Assembly (NCBI GenBank): GCA_902630355.1
Contig: CACOUL010000006.1
Location: forward strand, 53,057-117,056
Direction: 5' to 3'
Length of the DNA stretch: 64,000 nt
DNA from: Planctomycetaceae bacterium
Lineage (GTDB): Bacteria > Planctomycetota > Planctomycetia > Pirellulales > UBA7805
Part shown: positions 26,367 through 33,671 of the stretch, in pieces
Position numbering within the stretch: position 1 is the stretch's first letter
Layout: the number at the start of each line of letters is the position of its first letter
The notes under the pieces: generated by a model
Seen by the model: the letters and a program-made list of their open reading frames with translations, nothing else
Told to the model about the DNA's origin: nothing
Databases searched by the model: none
Position numbers and translations under genes: made by a program

Positions 26367-26389
26367 GTTGCAAAAAACTGCGGGACGAA

Positions 26390-27817
26390 TTATTGGCGTC
26401 TTAGTGGGAGTGCATCGCGGATCGTTTCGGTCACCCGCTCGCCCAGGGCCCGCGAACCTTCGGGCGTGAAGTGAACGTTCACCGGTCGCTGTAGCGCATC
26501 GAGCTTCGGCGCTGCGAAGCGGTTCAGATCGTTGACGGTGATCTTGTGTTCGGCCATGATTTGGCGGGCGATCTGGTTGTAGCGATCGACGTCTGCCCGC
26601 TCGCGGTGCGGCCGGACCTTGCCTGCCGGAACCGGGGTGGTGGTCGCAAATATGGGCGTTGCGCCACTGGCACGGATCGCATCGACAATGCGGCGGAGTT
26701 GCCGCGCATAGGTTGCCGGGTCTGCCTGCGACGGGTCGGACGGATCATCCGACGCCTGACCATCCGGTTTGACCCGTTTCAGATCGTGCAGCCCGAAGTT
26801 GAAGTGAACGACGTCAAAGTTACCCCCTTCAAGGGCAAGCCACTTTTCAATTTGCGCCGCGCCTTTGGTGGTTCCCTCGCAGTTCTCCTCGGGGCGGATC
26901 ACGACCGCCTCGCCATCGAGGCCCGCGACTACCGCCCGGTGGTAGCCCATCGAGATCGAATCGCCGAGCAGCAGCACCCGCGGCGTTGTAGGTGCGGTCG
27001 GTGCGTCTGCGGCCCAACGAATGCCCTCAAAGACATGCTGCCGACCGAAGTCGGTATCGAGCGACCGCACATCGTGGCCCAGTTCGGTATAGAAAAATCG
27101 GCCGCCGTGCTTTTCGGTGGTCCAGGCGATCGGGTGGTCTTTGCCCATCGGCTTACCGCCCAACTTCTGAAAAAACTCGCGGACCGGTTCATAGGTCGTC
27201 TCATCAACCCGCAACAGCACCTTCACGCCCGGCAGCCCGGTCACGCTGCGGGTGTGGTTTGACCAGTCGGCGCTGTACCAGAACTCGGGCCCATGACCTT
27301 TGACTGACGGGTGCTCTTTGGCGGCCGGATCGACGATGACCTTTGCTTTTTGAAACGTCGAGTCGCTGTCGAAATCGCAGCCCCCGAGATCCAAAAGCCA
27401 AGGCCACTTTTGCTGACGCACCAGCGCCGCGTGCAGACCCACAATCCCATGGCCCTTTGCAAACCACTCTTCGACCGCCTTGCGCGATTCCTCCGGGAGT
27501 ACGTCGGAAAGGCCATTCGCATTGTTGAGCAGCAGCACATCGTAGCGATCGAGGACCTCGGGTTTTAAATCGCGGTGATGTTCCGTCACATCCATCACCA
27601 TCCCCTGCTTAGTGCCCTCGAGGACCAACCAGCGATTGAGCGCAGGGATTTCCGGATGGCGATAATCCCCCGTATCGGAGTAGACCAGAACGCGAAGTGG
27701 CTTGCCTGCCGCTTCGGGTGCATCAGATTCCTCGTGCCCACGGGCTCCACCCGTCGGGCAGAGCAAACTCGCAAGAAGGCAAGCTACGAGAAAACGGCAT
27801 CGCATTTTTGAGGACAT
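26390..27817 (-). CDS. Exported ThuA-like and SGNH hydrolase fusion protein
   Basis: A 475-residue protein with a signal peptide (RFLVACLLASLLCPTGG region) and two domains. The N-terminal part (about 40-280) is ThuA-like: RVLVYSDTGDYRHPEIPALN, a VLLLNNANGLS stretch, HGIVGLHAA and RFFYTELGHD are the usual segments of that glutamine-amidotransferase-like fold. The C-terminal part (about 290-470) is an SGNH/GDSL hydrolase: VLLLGDSISMGY is block I with the serine, FNFGLHDLKR corresponds to the block III region, and VHFTPEG carries the histidine. AGGAG stands six bases before the chosen ATG; the open frame upstream of it is not coding. ThuA proteins are linked to carbohydrate metabolism, so a deacetylase role for the SGNH part is possible. 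Confidence 0.8.
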   Translation of the reverse strand: MSSKMRCRFLVACLLASLLCPTGGARGHEESDAPEAAGKPLRVLVYSDTGDYRHPEIPALNRWLVLEGTKQGMVMDVTEHHRDLKPEVLDRYDVLLLNNANGLSDVLPEESRKAVEEWFAKGHGIVGLHAALVRQQKWPWLLDLGGCDFDSDSTFQKAKVIVDPAAKEHPSVKGHGPEFWYSADWSNHTRSVTGLPGVKVLLRVDETTYEPVREFFQKLGGKPMGKDHPIAWTTEKHGGRFFYTELGHDVRSLDTDFGRQHVFEGIRWAADAPTAPTTPRVLLLGDSISMGYHRAVVAGLDGEAVVIRPEENCEGTTKGAAQIEKWLALEGGNFDVVHFNFGLHDLKRVKPDGQASDDPSDPSQADPATYARQLRRIVDAIRASGATPIFATTTPVPAGKVRPHRERADVDRYNQIARQIMAEHKITVNDLNRFAAPKLDALQRPVNVHFTPEGSRALGERVTETIRDALPLRRQ

Positions 27818-27893
27818 GAAGACTCCTACCGGTCGACCGTGGAATCGGAAAGCGAGAAAAGGGGATTGTAGCAGAATGCCGCAACGCACCCTA

Positions 27894-28607
27894 TCAGGCG
27901 GCACGCTCTCTATTAGCGACCGTAGAGGCTTCGAAGCGATCGGCCAAATTCTGATAGAACGCAACCTCATCTCGCAGTTGCCTCTCTACGAGTCTTTGCA
28001 TCCAACCGGGGCAGACGCTCCGCCACTGGTCGACCGCCCCGCTACCGAGATGCTTTCCGTGCAGCAGGGTGGCGGTATCAAAATCCTTGAAACTTCCGTA
28101 GGCGGCGGCGGCCGATTTGTTTTTTTCGAACGATGTTGCCTCCCGGACCCGATCGCGCATCTCCCGCGAGATCGGAATCTGCAAGAAGGGCTCCAGAGAA
28201 TCGAAGAGATAGTCGTAATCGTCCTTAAATCGCTCGTAACGGAGGAAGCACATCTCCATGTCCGAATCGAGATATTTTTGCATCCGGCCATATCCTTTGC
28301 GCACATAGCGGATGCCGCGCTTTATCGTCACGTGAAGAAGAGGATTCCACCAACGGTGCATCGCCCGCTCAAGATCGCCGTCGCCATCAAGATCCTGGCT
28401 GATGCGACAAAAAGAACAAAACACATCGCACGGGTGACGATAGGTGATCACGACCTTCGCTTCCGTCTGCAGACACTCGTGTGTCTTTTGCACATTTGTT
28501 CCCAGGTGTTGCAGCACGTGATAGAGCATTGTCGAGCCACTGCGACCGGGGCTGTACTGCAGCACATCGATCGCGCGATCGGATTCGGTCGGGACCTGTG
28601 GTGTCAT
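27894..28607 (-). CDS. Sulfotransferase
   Basis: PAPS-dependent sulfotransferase-like protein of 237 residues. The 5'-phosphosulfate loop is YSPGRSGSTMLYHVL near the N-terminus, the 3'-phosphate motif is VVITYRHPCDVFCSF, and LGSGAVDQWRSV near the C-terminus corresponds to the GxxGxW segment that closes the cofactor site. AGGTGA stands before the ATG at 28607; a TTG five codons earlier is less likely. It has no signal peptide. The acceptor is unknown; these proteins in planctomycetes could act on cell-surface glycans or lipids. It is separated from the ThuA-SGNH gene by about 76 bases, on the same strand, but co-function is not shown. Confidence 0.85.
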   Translation of the reverse strand: MTPQVPTESDRAIDVLQYSPGRSGSTMLYHVLQHLGTNVQKTHECLQTEAKVVITYRHPCDVFCSFCRISQDLDGDGDLERAMHRWWNPLLHVTIKRGIRYVRKGYGRMQKYLDSDMEMCFLRYERFKDDYDYLFDSLEPFLQIPISREMRDRVREATSFEKNKSAAAAYGSFKDFDTATLLHGKHLGSGAVDQWRSVCPGWMQRLVERQLRDEVAFYQNLADRFEASTVANRERAA

Positions 28608-28797
28608 CTGCTCACCTGCCAAAGCGTGCGGTGGGAAATCAAAGGGATCGTCTTGCGGCGGCAGTGTAGCAGGCAGTGGAAAACGCCGCGAGAGAAAGTT
28701 TTTCGTTACTCAAACCGCCGATCGCTCCGGGAAAATCGAGCGTGCCACCAGTGCATGCGACGCATAAAGTGCCCGGCAAAGCGACTCAGCCCCCCGG

Positions 28798-29784
28798 CTA
28801 TCGGACCGGGCGGCGACGAGATGCAGCGGCAACCAACAGCCCCCATACGGCCAGCAGCAGGGTCGACGGTTCCGGCACCGAGGGCCCGGGATCGGGTGGA
28901 CCAGGAAAGGTGTCCATTGCGAAAACCGGCAGATGGACTTCGCCCATTTGACGGAAACTTTTCACAAAGACGCTTCCTTCCACCACCCCCTCCACGCGGA
29001 GGAAGGAATGGGGCGCCAAAAGCGAACCGTTGAAACCTCGCGAGTGTGTGTTGAGGTAGGTTGCCTCATAAAAATTCCAGAGGACACGCGAGCGGCCCGT
29101 CTCGGTGGTAAATTCTCCCACCATGTTGCCATGATTCCAGTGAATGCTGGTACCACCCACGTTAATCACCACAAAGTCTGCACTTCCCATGGTCAGGCTC
29201 ATCTGCTGAACCTTATCATTATCGAAAAGGTTGCTCCCATTGCCGATGTTGAAAAATGCCACGCCTTCCGAGTTGGGTGTGGCGGAGAAATTGACCGCGG
29301 CCGGTTGACTGCCCGGTAGCGATACGGAGTCGCCACCGAAAGAGTAAAGATAGCTGCTCAAATTCGTCATTTCACTCGACGCAGCCGCCACCTCAGCTGC
29401 CACGGTCGCGTCACCATCGACCCAGGTCGAGCCGTTATTCGCGTTGATGCCTCCGGCCACGCTCCCGCCGATCCTGGCATGCCCTGCGTTGAGATTGATC
29501 GTCGGATTGATATCGCCACCCACCAGCAGCGTGTCGACTCCACTGTAAGCGCCCGCATCGAGATGGATTCCGTAATTGGAACTCGAGTTATTAATGCCAT
29601 TGATGTCGCCGCCCACCAGCACCCGGCCCTCCACTTCGCTGCTACTACGCAGGTTGCCGGTAACCACGAGACTATAATCGTTCAGAATCGTTGCCTCAGC
29701 TGAACTGCCGCAAAGCAGCAGCACCGCGAGGGCGAAAGGGGCAGAGAGCACATCTGCCCGAAGCACCAACCACATCGACCGCAT
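28798..29784 (-). CDS. PEP-CTERM protein with choice-of-anchor A domain
   Basis: Exported protein of 328 residues. After the signal peptide (LSAPFALAVLLLCGSSAEA) comes the adhesin-like domain beginning ILNDYSLVVTGNLRSSSEVE, with repeated GRVLVGGDI and LLVGGDINPT units, typical of choice-of-anchor A proteins. The C-terminus is VPEPSTLLLAVWGLLVAA followed by arginines, a PEP-CTERM sorting signal processed by an exosortase. GGGGA stands before the ATG. It is presumably an extracellular or extracellular-matrix protein. An exosortase-like gene lies 30 kb away in this window, and unlinked exosortases are normal for PEP-CTERM systems. Confidence 0.88.
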   Translation of the reverse strand: MRSMWLVLRADVLSAPFALAVLLLCGSSAEATILNDYSLVVTGNLRSSSEVEGRVLVGGDINGINNSSSNYGIHLDAGAYSGVDTLLVGGDINPTINLNAGHARIGGSVAGGINANNGSTWVDGDATVAAEVAAASSEMTNLSSYLYSFGGDSVSLPGSQPAAVNFSATPNSEGVAFFNIGNGSNLFDNDKVQQMSLTMGSADFVVINVGGTSIHWNHGNMVGEFTTETGRSRVLWNFYEATYLNTHSRGFNGSLLAPHSFLRVEGVVEGSVFVKSFRQMGEVHLPVFAMDTFPGPPDPGPSVPEPSTLLLAVWGLLVAAASRRRPVR

Positions 29785-29825
29785 GAGCTATCCCCTGGAA
29801 ACGATAAACGAACTGGCCACTCGCC

Positions 29826-29853
29826 AAACTAATCAATCCGCTTCATGCGTCAA
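29826..29853 (-). promoter_or_regulatory. Putative promoter of the first PEP-CTERM gene
   Basis: On the minus strand TTGACG (complement of 29848-29853) and TAGTTT (complement of 29826-29831) are 16 bases apart, about 40 bases upstream of the start codon. The -10 match is weak. Confidence 0.3.
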
Positions 29854-30051
29854 CAAGTTATAAAAATTTTTTCAAAAATGAATCGCCAACCCCACCAGAA
29901 GAATGGGTATCCTACGCGTGAACTCCCCATCGCAAGACCTTGGGTCCACGCAATAAGACTCCATGTCGAATTTCGGTCTCGGTGAAAAGTGATCACTCCA
30001 TTTTGAAATCACCGATGGACCTAGCGACACGAGAACGAGAAAGGCACCGCT

Positions 30052-30444
30052 GTGACGCAAGAGATGCAAGAAGCGCCTGAACCTCAACTGGCCGACAGAG
30101 AATTCATCGGCGCATCGATGGTGATCGGCGCGGTGATCACCCTCGCGATTGTGTCGATTTGGGGCGGACCATTACTCGCCCTTGCGCCGCACCCCGTCTT
30201 GGCCGATCTGCCGTGGCTCATCATCTGGCTTACTGCAACCTTTGCGGCCCGCATCGCCATCCGGCGATCGGTCACACTCCGGCAGATTGTTCATTCCTGT
30301 AGTGAGAAAACCTATGGTCGGGTTCTCTCCGATCGGGCGGCAGACCGTGTTGAACGGTTGCTGCGCATTCTGCTGCGGGCCGCCATTCTGATCGTTTGCG
30401 TGGCGATCACTCTCGGGGTGGTGGTTGTGGCTTTTTGCGATTAA
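30052..30444 (+). CDS. Small membrane protein of unknown function
   Basis: A 130-residue protein with three hydrophobic segments, FIGASMVIGAVITLAIVSIW, LPWLIIWLTATFAARIAI and LLRAAILIVCVAITLGVVVV, and an acidic N-terminus. It starts at a GTG with AAAGG about eight bases before it; an ATG four codons further is possible. No family is recognised. Its 3' end overlaps the convergent PEP-CTERM gene by four bases. It could be a helper for export or simply an orphan membrane protein; nothing in the context decides. Confidence 0.5.
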   Translation: MTQEMQEAPEPQLADREFIGASMVIGAVITLAIVSIWGGPLLALAPHPVLADLPWLIIWLTATFAARIAIRRSVTLRQIVHSCSEKTYGRVLSDRAADRVERLLRILLRAAILIVCVAITLGVVVVAFCD

Positions 30445-31076
30445 GCCGATCGACCACTTCGCATTCCCGACAACATCAGACCCAACACCGCCAGCAGCAG
30501 GGTCGCCGGTTCAGGCACCGCCGGGTTGCCATTCACCCGCAACGCGTACATCTCATCGTCCGGCCGGAGGTTCCAGGCATTGCCGTTGCTCTGCCCGGCC
30601 GTCAGCCCGAACGCACCTTGGTTATTGAAAAGCCAGGACCCATCGAAGCCGCCCTGAGCATCGGCGATGACCCAGTAATCGGTGTTGGCCGCCAGTAATA
30701 CTGATCCCGCATCCTGCACCGTAATCGCCTGATCGCCCGGCGTGGTGATCGAGTAGGGCATCGTGAGCAGCACGGCACCCGGGGCGCCCGAATTATCATC
30801 GGCCACCACTACGTTGACGCTCGAGGGAGCAAACGGGGAAGCGGGCGTGTCGCGCACGCCGAGACCCAGCACAACATCGGTCAGGTAGTGGGCCGTGGGC
30901 CCCACACTGAAAGAAGCCGCCTGATTGATATCGCCAAAGGAGATATTGTCGGGCCCCGTGAGGATTCTACCACCGGCTGAGAATGTATCGCCGGGGCCCA
31001 AGTTGTTGTAAACGACATCGGCAGAGGCTGAGGAGGTGGCAAAAGCCACCAGAAGAAACACTACCGCTGAGCGCAT
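30441..31076 (-). CDS. PEP-CTERM protein with choice-of-anchor R-like domain
   Basis: Exported protein of 211 residues. The signal peptide is MRSAVVFLLVAFATSSASA. The mature part starts VVYNNLGPGDTFSAGGRIL and continues with the compact beta-rich pattern of choice-of-anchor R proteins (for example FSVGPTAHYLTDVVLGLG and NTDYWVIADA). The C-terminus, VPEPATLLLAVLGLMLSG, is a PEP-CTERM sorting signal. The start is the ATG at 31076; a TTG five codons upstream is less likely. A promoter candidate lies 36-63 bases upstream. It is the second PEP-CTERM protein in 2.5 kb; the intervening membrane-protein gene runs in the opposite direction. Confidence 0.82.
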   Translation of the reverse strand: MRSAVVFLLVAFATSSASADVVYNNLGPGDTFSAGGRILTGPDNISFGDINQAASFSVGPTAHYLTDVVLGLGVRDTPASPFAPSSVNVVVADDNSGAPGAVLLTMPYSITTPGDQAITVQDAGSVLLAANTDYWVIADAQGGFDGSWLFNNQGAFGLTAGQSNGNAWNLRPDDEMYALRVNGNPAVPEPATLLLAVLGLMLSGMRSGRSA

Positions 31077-31111
31077 GAGCCGGCCTCGCAAAAGGACTGT
31101 GCAATCTCCTT

Positions 31112-31139
31112 AGTCTAATGGAATTACTTGATGTTTCAA
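31112..31139 (-). promoter_or_regulatory. Putative promoter of the second PEP-CTERM gene
   Basis: On the minus strand TTGAAA (complement of 31134-31139) and TAGACT (complement of 31112-31117) lie 16 bases apart, with a predicted start about 30 bases before the ATG. Confidence 0.45.
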
Positions 31140-31282
31140 GCAATTTTTCACATCGGTTTTTCCTCAAAACGTTCGCGACACCTCGCGCCGTTGCTGGTTT
31201 CTTTTTAACGAGCAGTGCTGATAGCGGATCGAGAGTCGAACCGAATGCGAGCACAAGACGATGGAAAATTCCGATGCGAGCA

Positions 31283-31420
31283 GGGGAAGCTGGAGAACGT
31301 GTTGCCCACCGATGAAGATCTTACCGTCGCGCTGGGCGCTGGGACTGGAGAGTGCCATCGGGCCTCCCTTCTTCTCGCAAGAGACTTCTCGCAAGAGACG
31401 ATCTTTCCCACCTCGTTCAA
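31283..31420 (-). pseudogene. Frameshifted fragment of a PQQ-like beta-propeller protein
   Basis: On the minus strand one frame reads NEVGKIVSCEK and a second frame continues KKGGPMALSSPSAQRDGKIF then IGGQHVLQLP. If one copy of a 14-base duplication (31372-31399) is removed, the two join into an uninterrupted reading: GKIV, then the GGPMALSSPS and DGKIFIGG blocks characteristic of PQQ-type propeller repeats. No start codon, signal peptide or further repeats are found on either side. It is a small remnant of a once larger gene, killed or further damaged by the duplication. The fragment lies within the roughly 440-base gap between the PEP-CTERM and flavodoxin genes. Confidence 0.55.
31372..31399. 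repeat. Exact 14-base tandem duplication within the remnant
   Basis: TTCTCGCAAGAGAC is present twice in tandem at 31372-31385 and 31386-31399. Fourteen is not a multiple of three, so the event shifts the reading frame of the PQQ-like fragment. Confidence 0.95.
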
Positions 31421-31521
31421 TCCGCACGAGGCAAGCCGGTACTATGCATCACTGGAACGGGGCACGCTCCTCATGATCTTGCTCGAAGCGGTGCGCGCTC
31501 CCCAGTAGCCGCCGCCATCGA

Positions 31522-32049
31522 TTACACCGGCAATAATTTGCAGTCGGTCATCACCTTCATGAGCCAGGCGTGAATACGCTCATCGTGCATTTCCGGCTGA
31601 TTTTCCTCATCGAGGCCCAAGCCAAGAAAATGGCTCTCATCAAACATTGCTTCCGATTCATCGAATTCATAGCCTTCGGAAGGCCAGACCCCGACGAGTT
31701 CTGGACCACCCAACTCTTTCACGACATTCCACAATTGGCCCATCGCGTCGAGAAAATTATAGGGGTACCCAACGGCATCACCCATCGCAAAGAAACCTAC
31801 TTTCTTTCCGGAAAGATCGAGCCCCTCCATATTGGGGATGAATGAATCCCAGTCATCTTGCATCTCACCAATATTCCAAGTCGAGACGCCCAAAAGCAAA
31901 ATATCGTAGGGCTGGAGGTCTTCCGGACTCGACTTGGCAACGTCGGCGACATGACTCACAAAATCGCCGAGTTCCTCTTTGATTTTTTCTGCCGCCATTT
32001 CGGTGTTTCCGGTACTTGATCCGTAAAAAATTGCAATGGAAGGATTCAT
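31522..32049 (-). CDS. fldA: Flavodoxin
   Basis: Long-chain flavodoxin of 175 residues, an FMN electron carrier that can replace ferredoxin when iron is short. The phosphate-binding loop is IFYGSSTGNTEMAAEKI. The isoalloxazine-binding segments are LLGVSTWNIGEMQDDW and the region FAMGDAVGYPYNFLDAMG. The inserted loop around residues 120-145 marks it as long-chain. An AGGAGA ribosome site stands about twelve bases before the ATG. A Fur-box-like palindrome 183-201 bases upstream suggests induction by iron starvation. No redox partner lies beside it. Confidence 0.93.
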   Translation of the reverse strand: MNPSIAIFYGSSTGNTEMAAEKIKEELGDFVSHVADVAKSSPEDLQPYDILLLGVSTWNIGEMQDDWDSFIPNMEGLDLSGKKVGFFAMGDAVGYPYNFLDAMGQLWNVVKELGGPELVGVWPSEGYEFDESEAMFDESHFLGLGLDEENQPEMHDERIHAWLMKVMTDCKLLPV

Positions 32050-32231
32050 AGTTTTGGTGTTCTCCTCGTGTATGGTGGGGACCAGTAGCGTGGAATTTTA
32101 AGAGGCGAATGAACCAGGGAACGCGCGTGGCAGAGGAGGGCGATGCGGTTCGCTCGAACATATGGCGGGACTTCGCCGACATCTGTTGAATCCCGCATGG
32201 AGAAACGTGAAAAACGCGGCGAACGACTGCT

Positions 32232-32250
32232 ATTGAGACTAATTCTCAAT
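32232..32250. promoter_or_regulatory. Fur-box-like palindrome upstream of flavodoxin
   Basis: ATTGAGA and TCTCAAT form a perfect inverted repeat around CTAAT. The core TGAGACTAATTCTCA differs at one arm position from the 7-1-7 Fur pattern TGAGAATNATTCTCA. On the minus strand a TATTAT sequence (complement of 32263-32268) lies just before it, so a bound repressor would cover the predicted start region of a flavodoxin transcript. Fur control of flavodoxin is known in other bacteria; binding here is inferred. Confidence 0.6.
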
Positions 32251-32269
32251 TGGCTGCCGCTATAATAAC

Positions 32270-32848
32270 GCAGCTTTAAACGAAATAAAACCCGGTTGGC
32301 GGAAAATTTTGCCGAAAAACGGTTTCGTCTCCGAAGGCGCACTCAGTTCCTCACTCGCCACCGCTCTCATCTCGAAACTCGCAACAAATGCTCCGTAAAA
32401 AGGGCTTCGAGCAGGCCGGTGCGTAGACCAAGTGTCCTCGCCGAAGTGGTCACGCTATGGATGATCGACAGCTCGGTCTTATCCGAATCGCAATTTTGTT
32501 CCTGACGGAGATCAACCGTGATGTCGCAGCATATCGGCGTTCCAAACAGTCAAGTTGGCAGATTAGCCGCTTGATGATTGCATGAATCGAGGAGTCGACC
32601 CGAGGAAGGTGCTCTGCAGCTGCGAAGACGGATTCTTTCGTGCCGCCGTCCCATTTGCCCAGAAAAAGCCGGGCCATCCGACTGCCAGTGTTTCCGATCG
32701 CTACGAGGATACAAAAACCAAAGGGCCGTTTTTAACTCTGGAGGGCCGGTAGAATCTATGTCACAGCGAGCAAACTATTGCATTTACCACTGATCGGAGT
32801 ACAAGGGAAATGAAAACGGAATGGATTCTAAACTACTGAGTCGGTCAC
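32270..32848. other. Gene-poor stretch
   Basis: Both strands were read. The only open frames are short (up to 75 codons), lack convincing ribosome binding sites and match no family I recognise, including a 42-codon frame at 32457-32585 on the plus strand. No RNA structure was recognised, but a non-coding RNA cannot be excluded. Confidence 0.5.
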
Positions 32849-32881
32849 AAAAAATGCCCGGCAGGGCGCACCTGCCGGGCA
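32849..32881 (-). terminator. Intrinsic terminator of the CAU tRNA
   Basis: TGCCCGGCAGG (32855-32865) and its exact reverse complement (32871-32881) form an 11-bp GC-rich stem with a five-base loop. Read on the minus strand it ends in six T residues (complement of 32849-32854). It starts ten bases after the tRNA 3' end. Confidence 0.9.
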
Positions 32882-32890
32882 CGTAAAGTG

Positions 32891-32964
32891 TAGGCCGGGA
32901 GGGACTCGAACCCCCGACCCAGCGATTATGAGTCGCTTGCTCTAACCGACTGAGCTACCGGCCC
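32891..32964 (-). tRNA. tRNA with CAU anticodon (elongator Met, or Ile2 if lysidine-modified)
   Basis: A 74-base cloverleaf. The acceptor GGGCCGG pairs with CCGGCCT, with a G-U at the first pair and A as discriminator. The anticodon stem AGCGA/TCGCT holds the loop CTCATAA, giving CAT. The first-pair G-U and the two pyrimidine-free D-stem pairs exclude the initiator type, which has a 1-72 mismatch. CAU tRNAs read AUG, or AUA when the C is changed to lysidine; the anticodon arm here also resembles Ile2 types, so identity is left open. Confidence 0.9.
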
Positions 32965-32987
32965 CACGTGGCGGAATCGCCACCGCA

Positions 32988-32993
32988 AGTATA
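32988..32993 (-). promoter_or_regulatory. Putative -10 element of the CAU tRNA
   Basis: TATACT on the minus strand, about 24 bases upstream of the mature 5' end. No good -35 was found. A small hairpin (GTGGCG/CGCCAC, 32968-32983) lies between it and the tRNA and may be part of the 5' leader. Confidence 0.4.
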
Positions 32994-33061
32994 CCTGCGA
33001 TATCACCTTTGGGGCAGCACACTTATCGGCCACGTGACGCGCCACATTTTCGAAAGTCAGA

Positions 33062-33655
33062 TCAACTCCAAAACGCCGCTTCCGTCTCGAGAAAGTCGGC
33101 CGTACACCGACTCAGGGCCCGATAAAACTGCGTTTGGGCCTGCTGCTCGGCCCGGGCCAAAAGCGGTGCAGGCCAGCGCAAGTGGGCCGCAAAAAACTCG
33201 CGACCCAATCCATCGTAGGCGGCGTAGCTCTCATCCTCAGAGTGTACGGTCGCCATCCCCGCGACAATCTCCCCCATCATCGCCAACTGGCGGCCCAGGT
33301 GATCGGCCTCGATCTCTCGCTGCAGCAGGGGACGCTCCAAAAGTTCGCCGTATCGCCGCATCGAAGCGGCCGCGCGACCGGCAAGTTGCCCCTCTTCCCA
33401 AACCGACTGATAGGGTGGCACATGATCGCGGGGACCGACAAACAACTGACAATAATCTGCGGCCAGGCTGCTGGCGTAGATTGCCTCGCCGGGTGCGAAA
33501 AATTGATGTTCGGCAAACGTTGCCCCGCAATTTCCCGATTGCAATTCGACAAGCAACGCACCGCTCACTTCACTGCACCACAAGGTGGCCAACAGTCGAT
33601 ACATACCGACTGTCGCAGTCCGCTGGTCATCGGTCGATTCGAGGTCGAGTTGCAT
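33062..33655 (-). CDS. TorD/DmsD-type chaperone for the molybdoenzyme
   Basis: All-helical chaperone of 197 residues that binds the Tat signal of a molybdoenzyme and helps cofactor insertion. The segment LAADYCQLFVGPRDHVPPYQ followed by SVWEEGQL is the conserved TorD core (usually Y--LF-GP----PPYESV). EADHLGRQLAMMGEI corresponds to the E/DHxxxxL motif. The start MQLDLESTDD at 33655 lies 17 bases after the stop of the molybdoenzyme gene; a longer reading from 33706 would overlap it. Its placement directly after the catalytic subunit gene makes that enzyme the likely client. Confidence 0.85.
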   Translation of the reverse strand: MQLDLESTDDQRTATVGMYRLLATLWCSEVSGALLVELQSGNCGATFAEHQFFAPGEAIYASSLAADYCQLFVGPRDHVPPYQSVWEEGQLAGRAAASMRRYGELLERPLLQREIEADHLGRQLAMMGEIVAGMATVHSEDESYAAYDGLGREFFAAHLRWPAPLLARAEQQAQTQFYRALSRCTADFLETEAAFWS

Positions 33656-33671
33656 ACTTTTATATTTCCAT

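Noticed and set aside
27702-29033. 443-codon plus-strand open frame
   Set aside because: It is antisense to three genes with clear motifs (ThuA-SGNH, sulfotransferase, PEP-CTERM).
32457-32585. 42-codon frame in the gene-poor region
   Set aside because: No clear ribosome binding site, no recognised similarity, and no conservation data.
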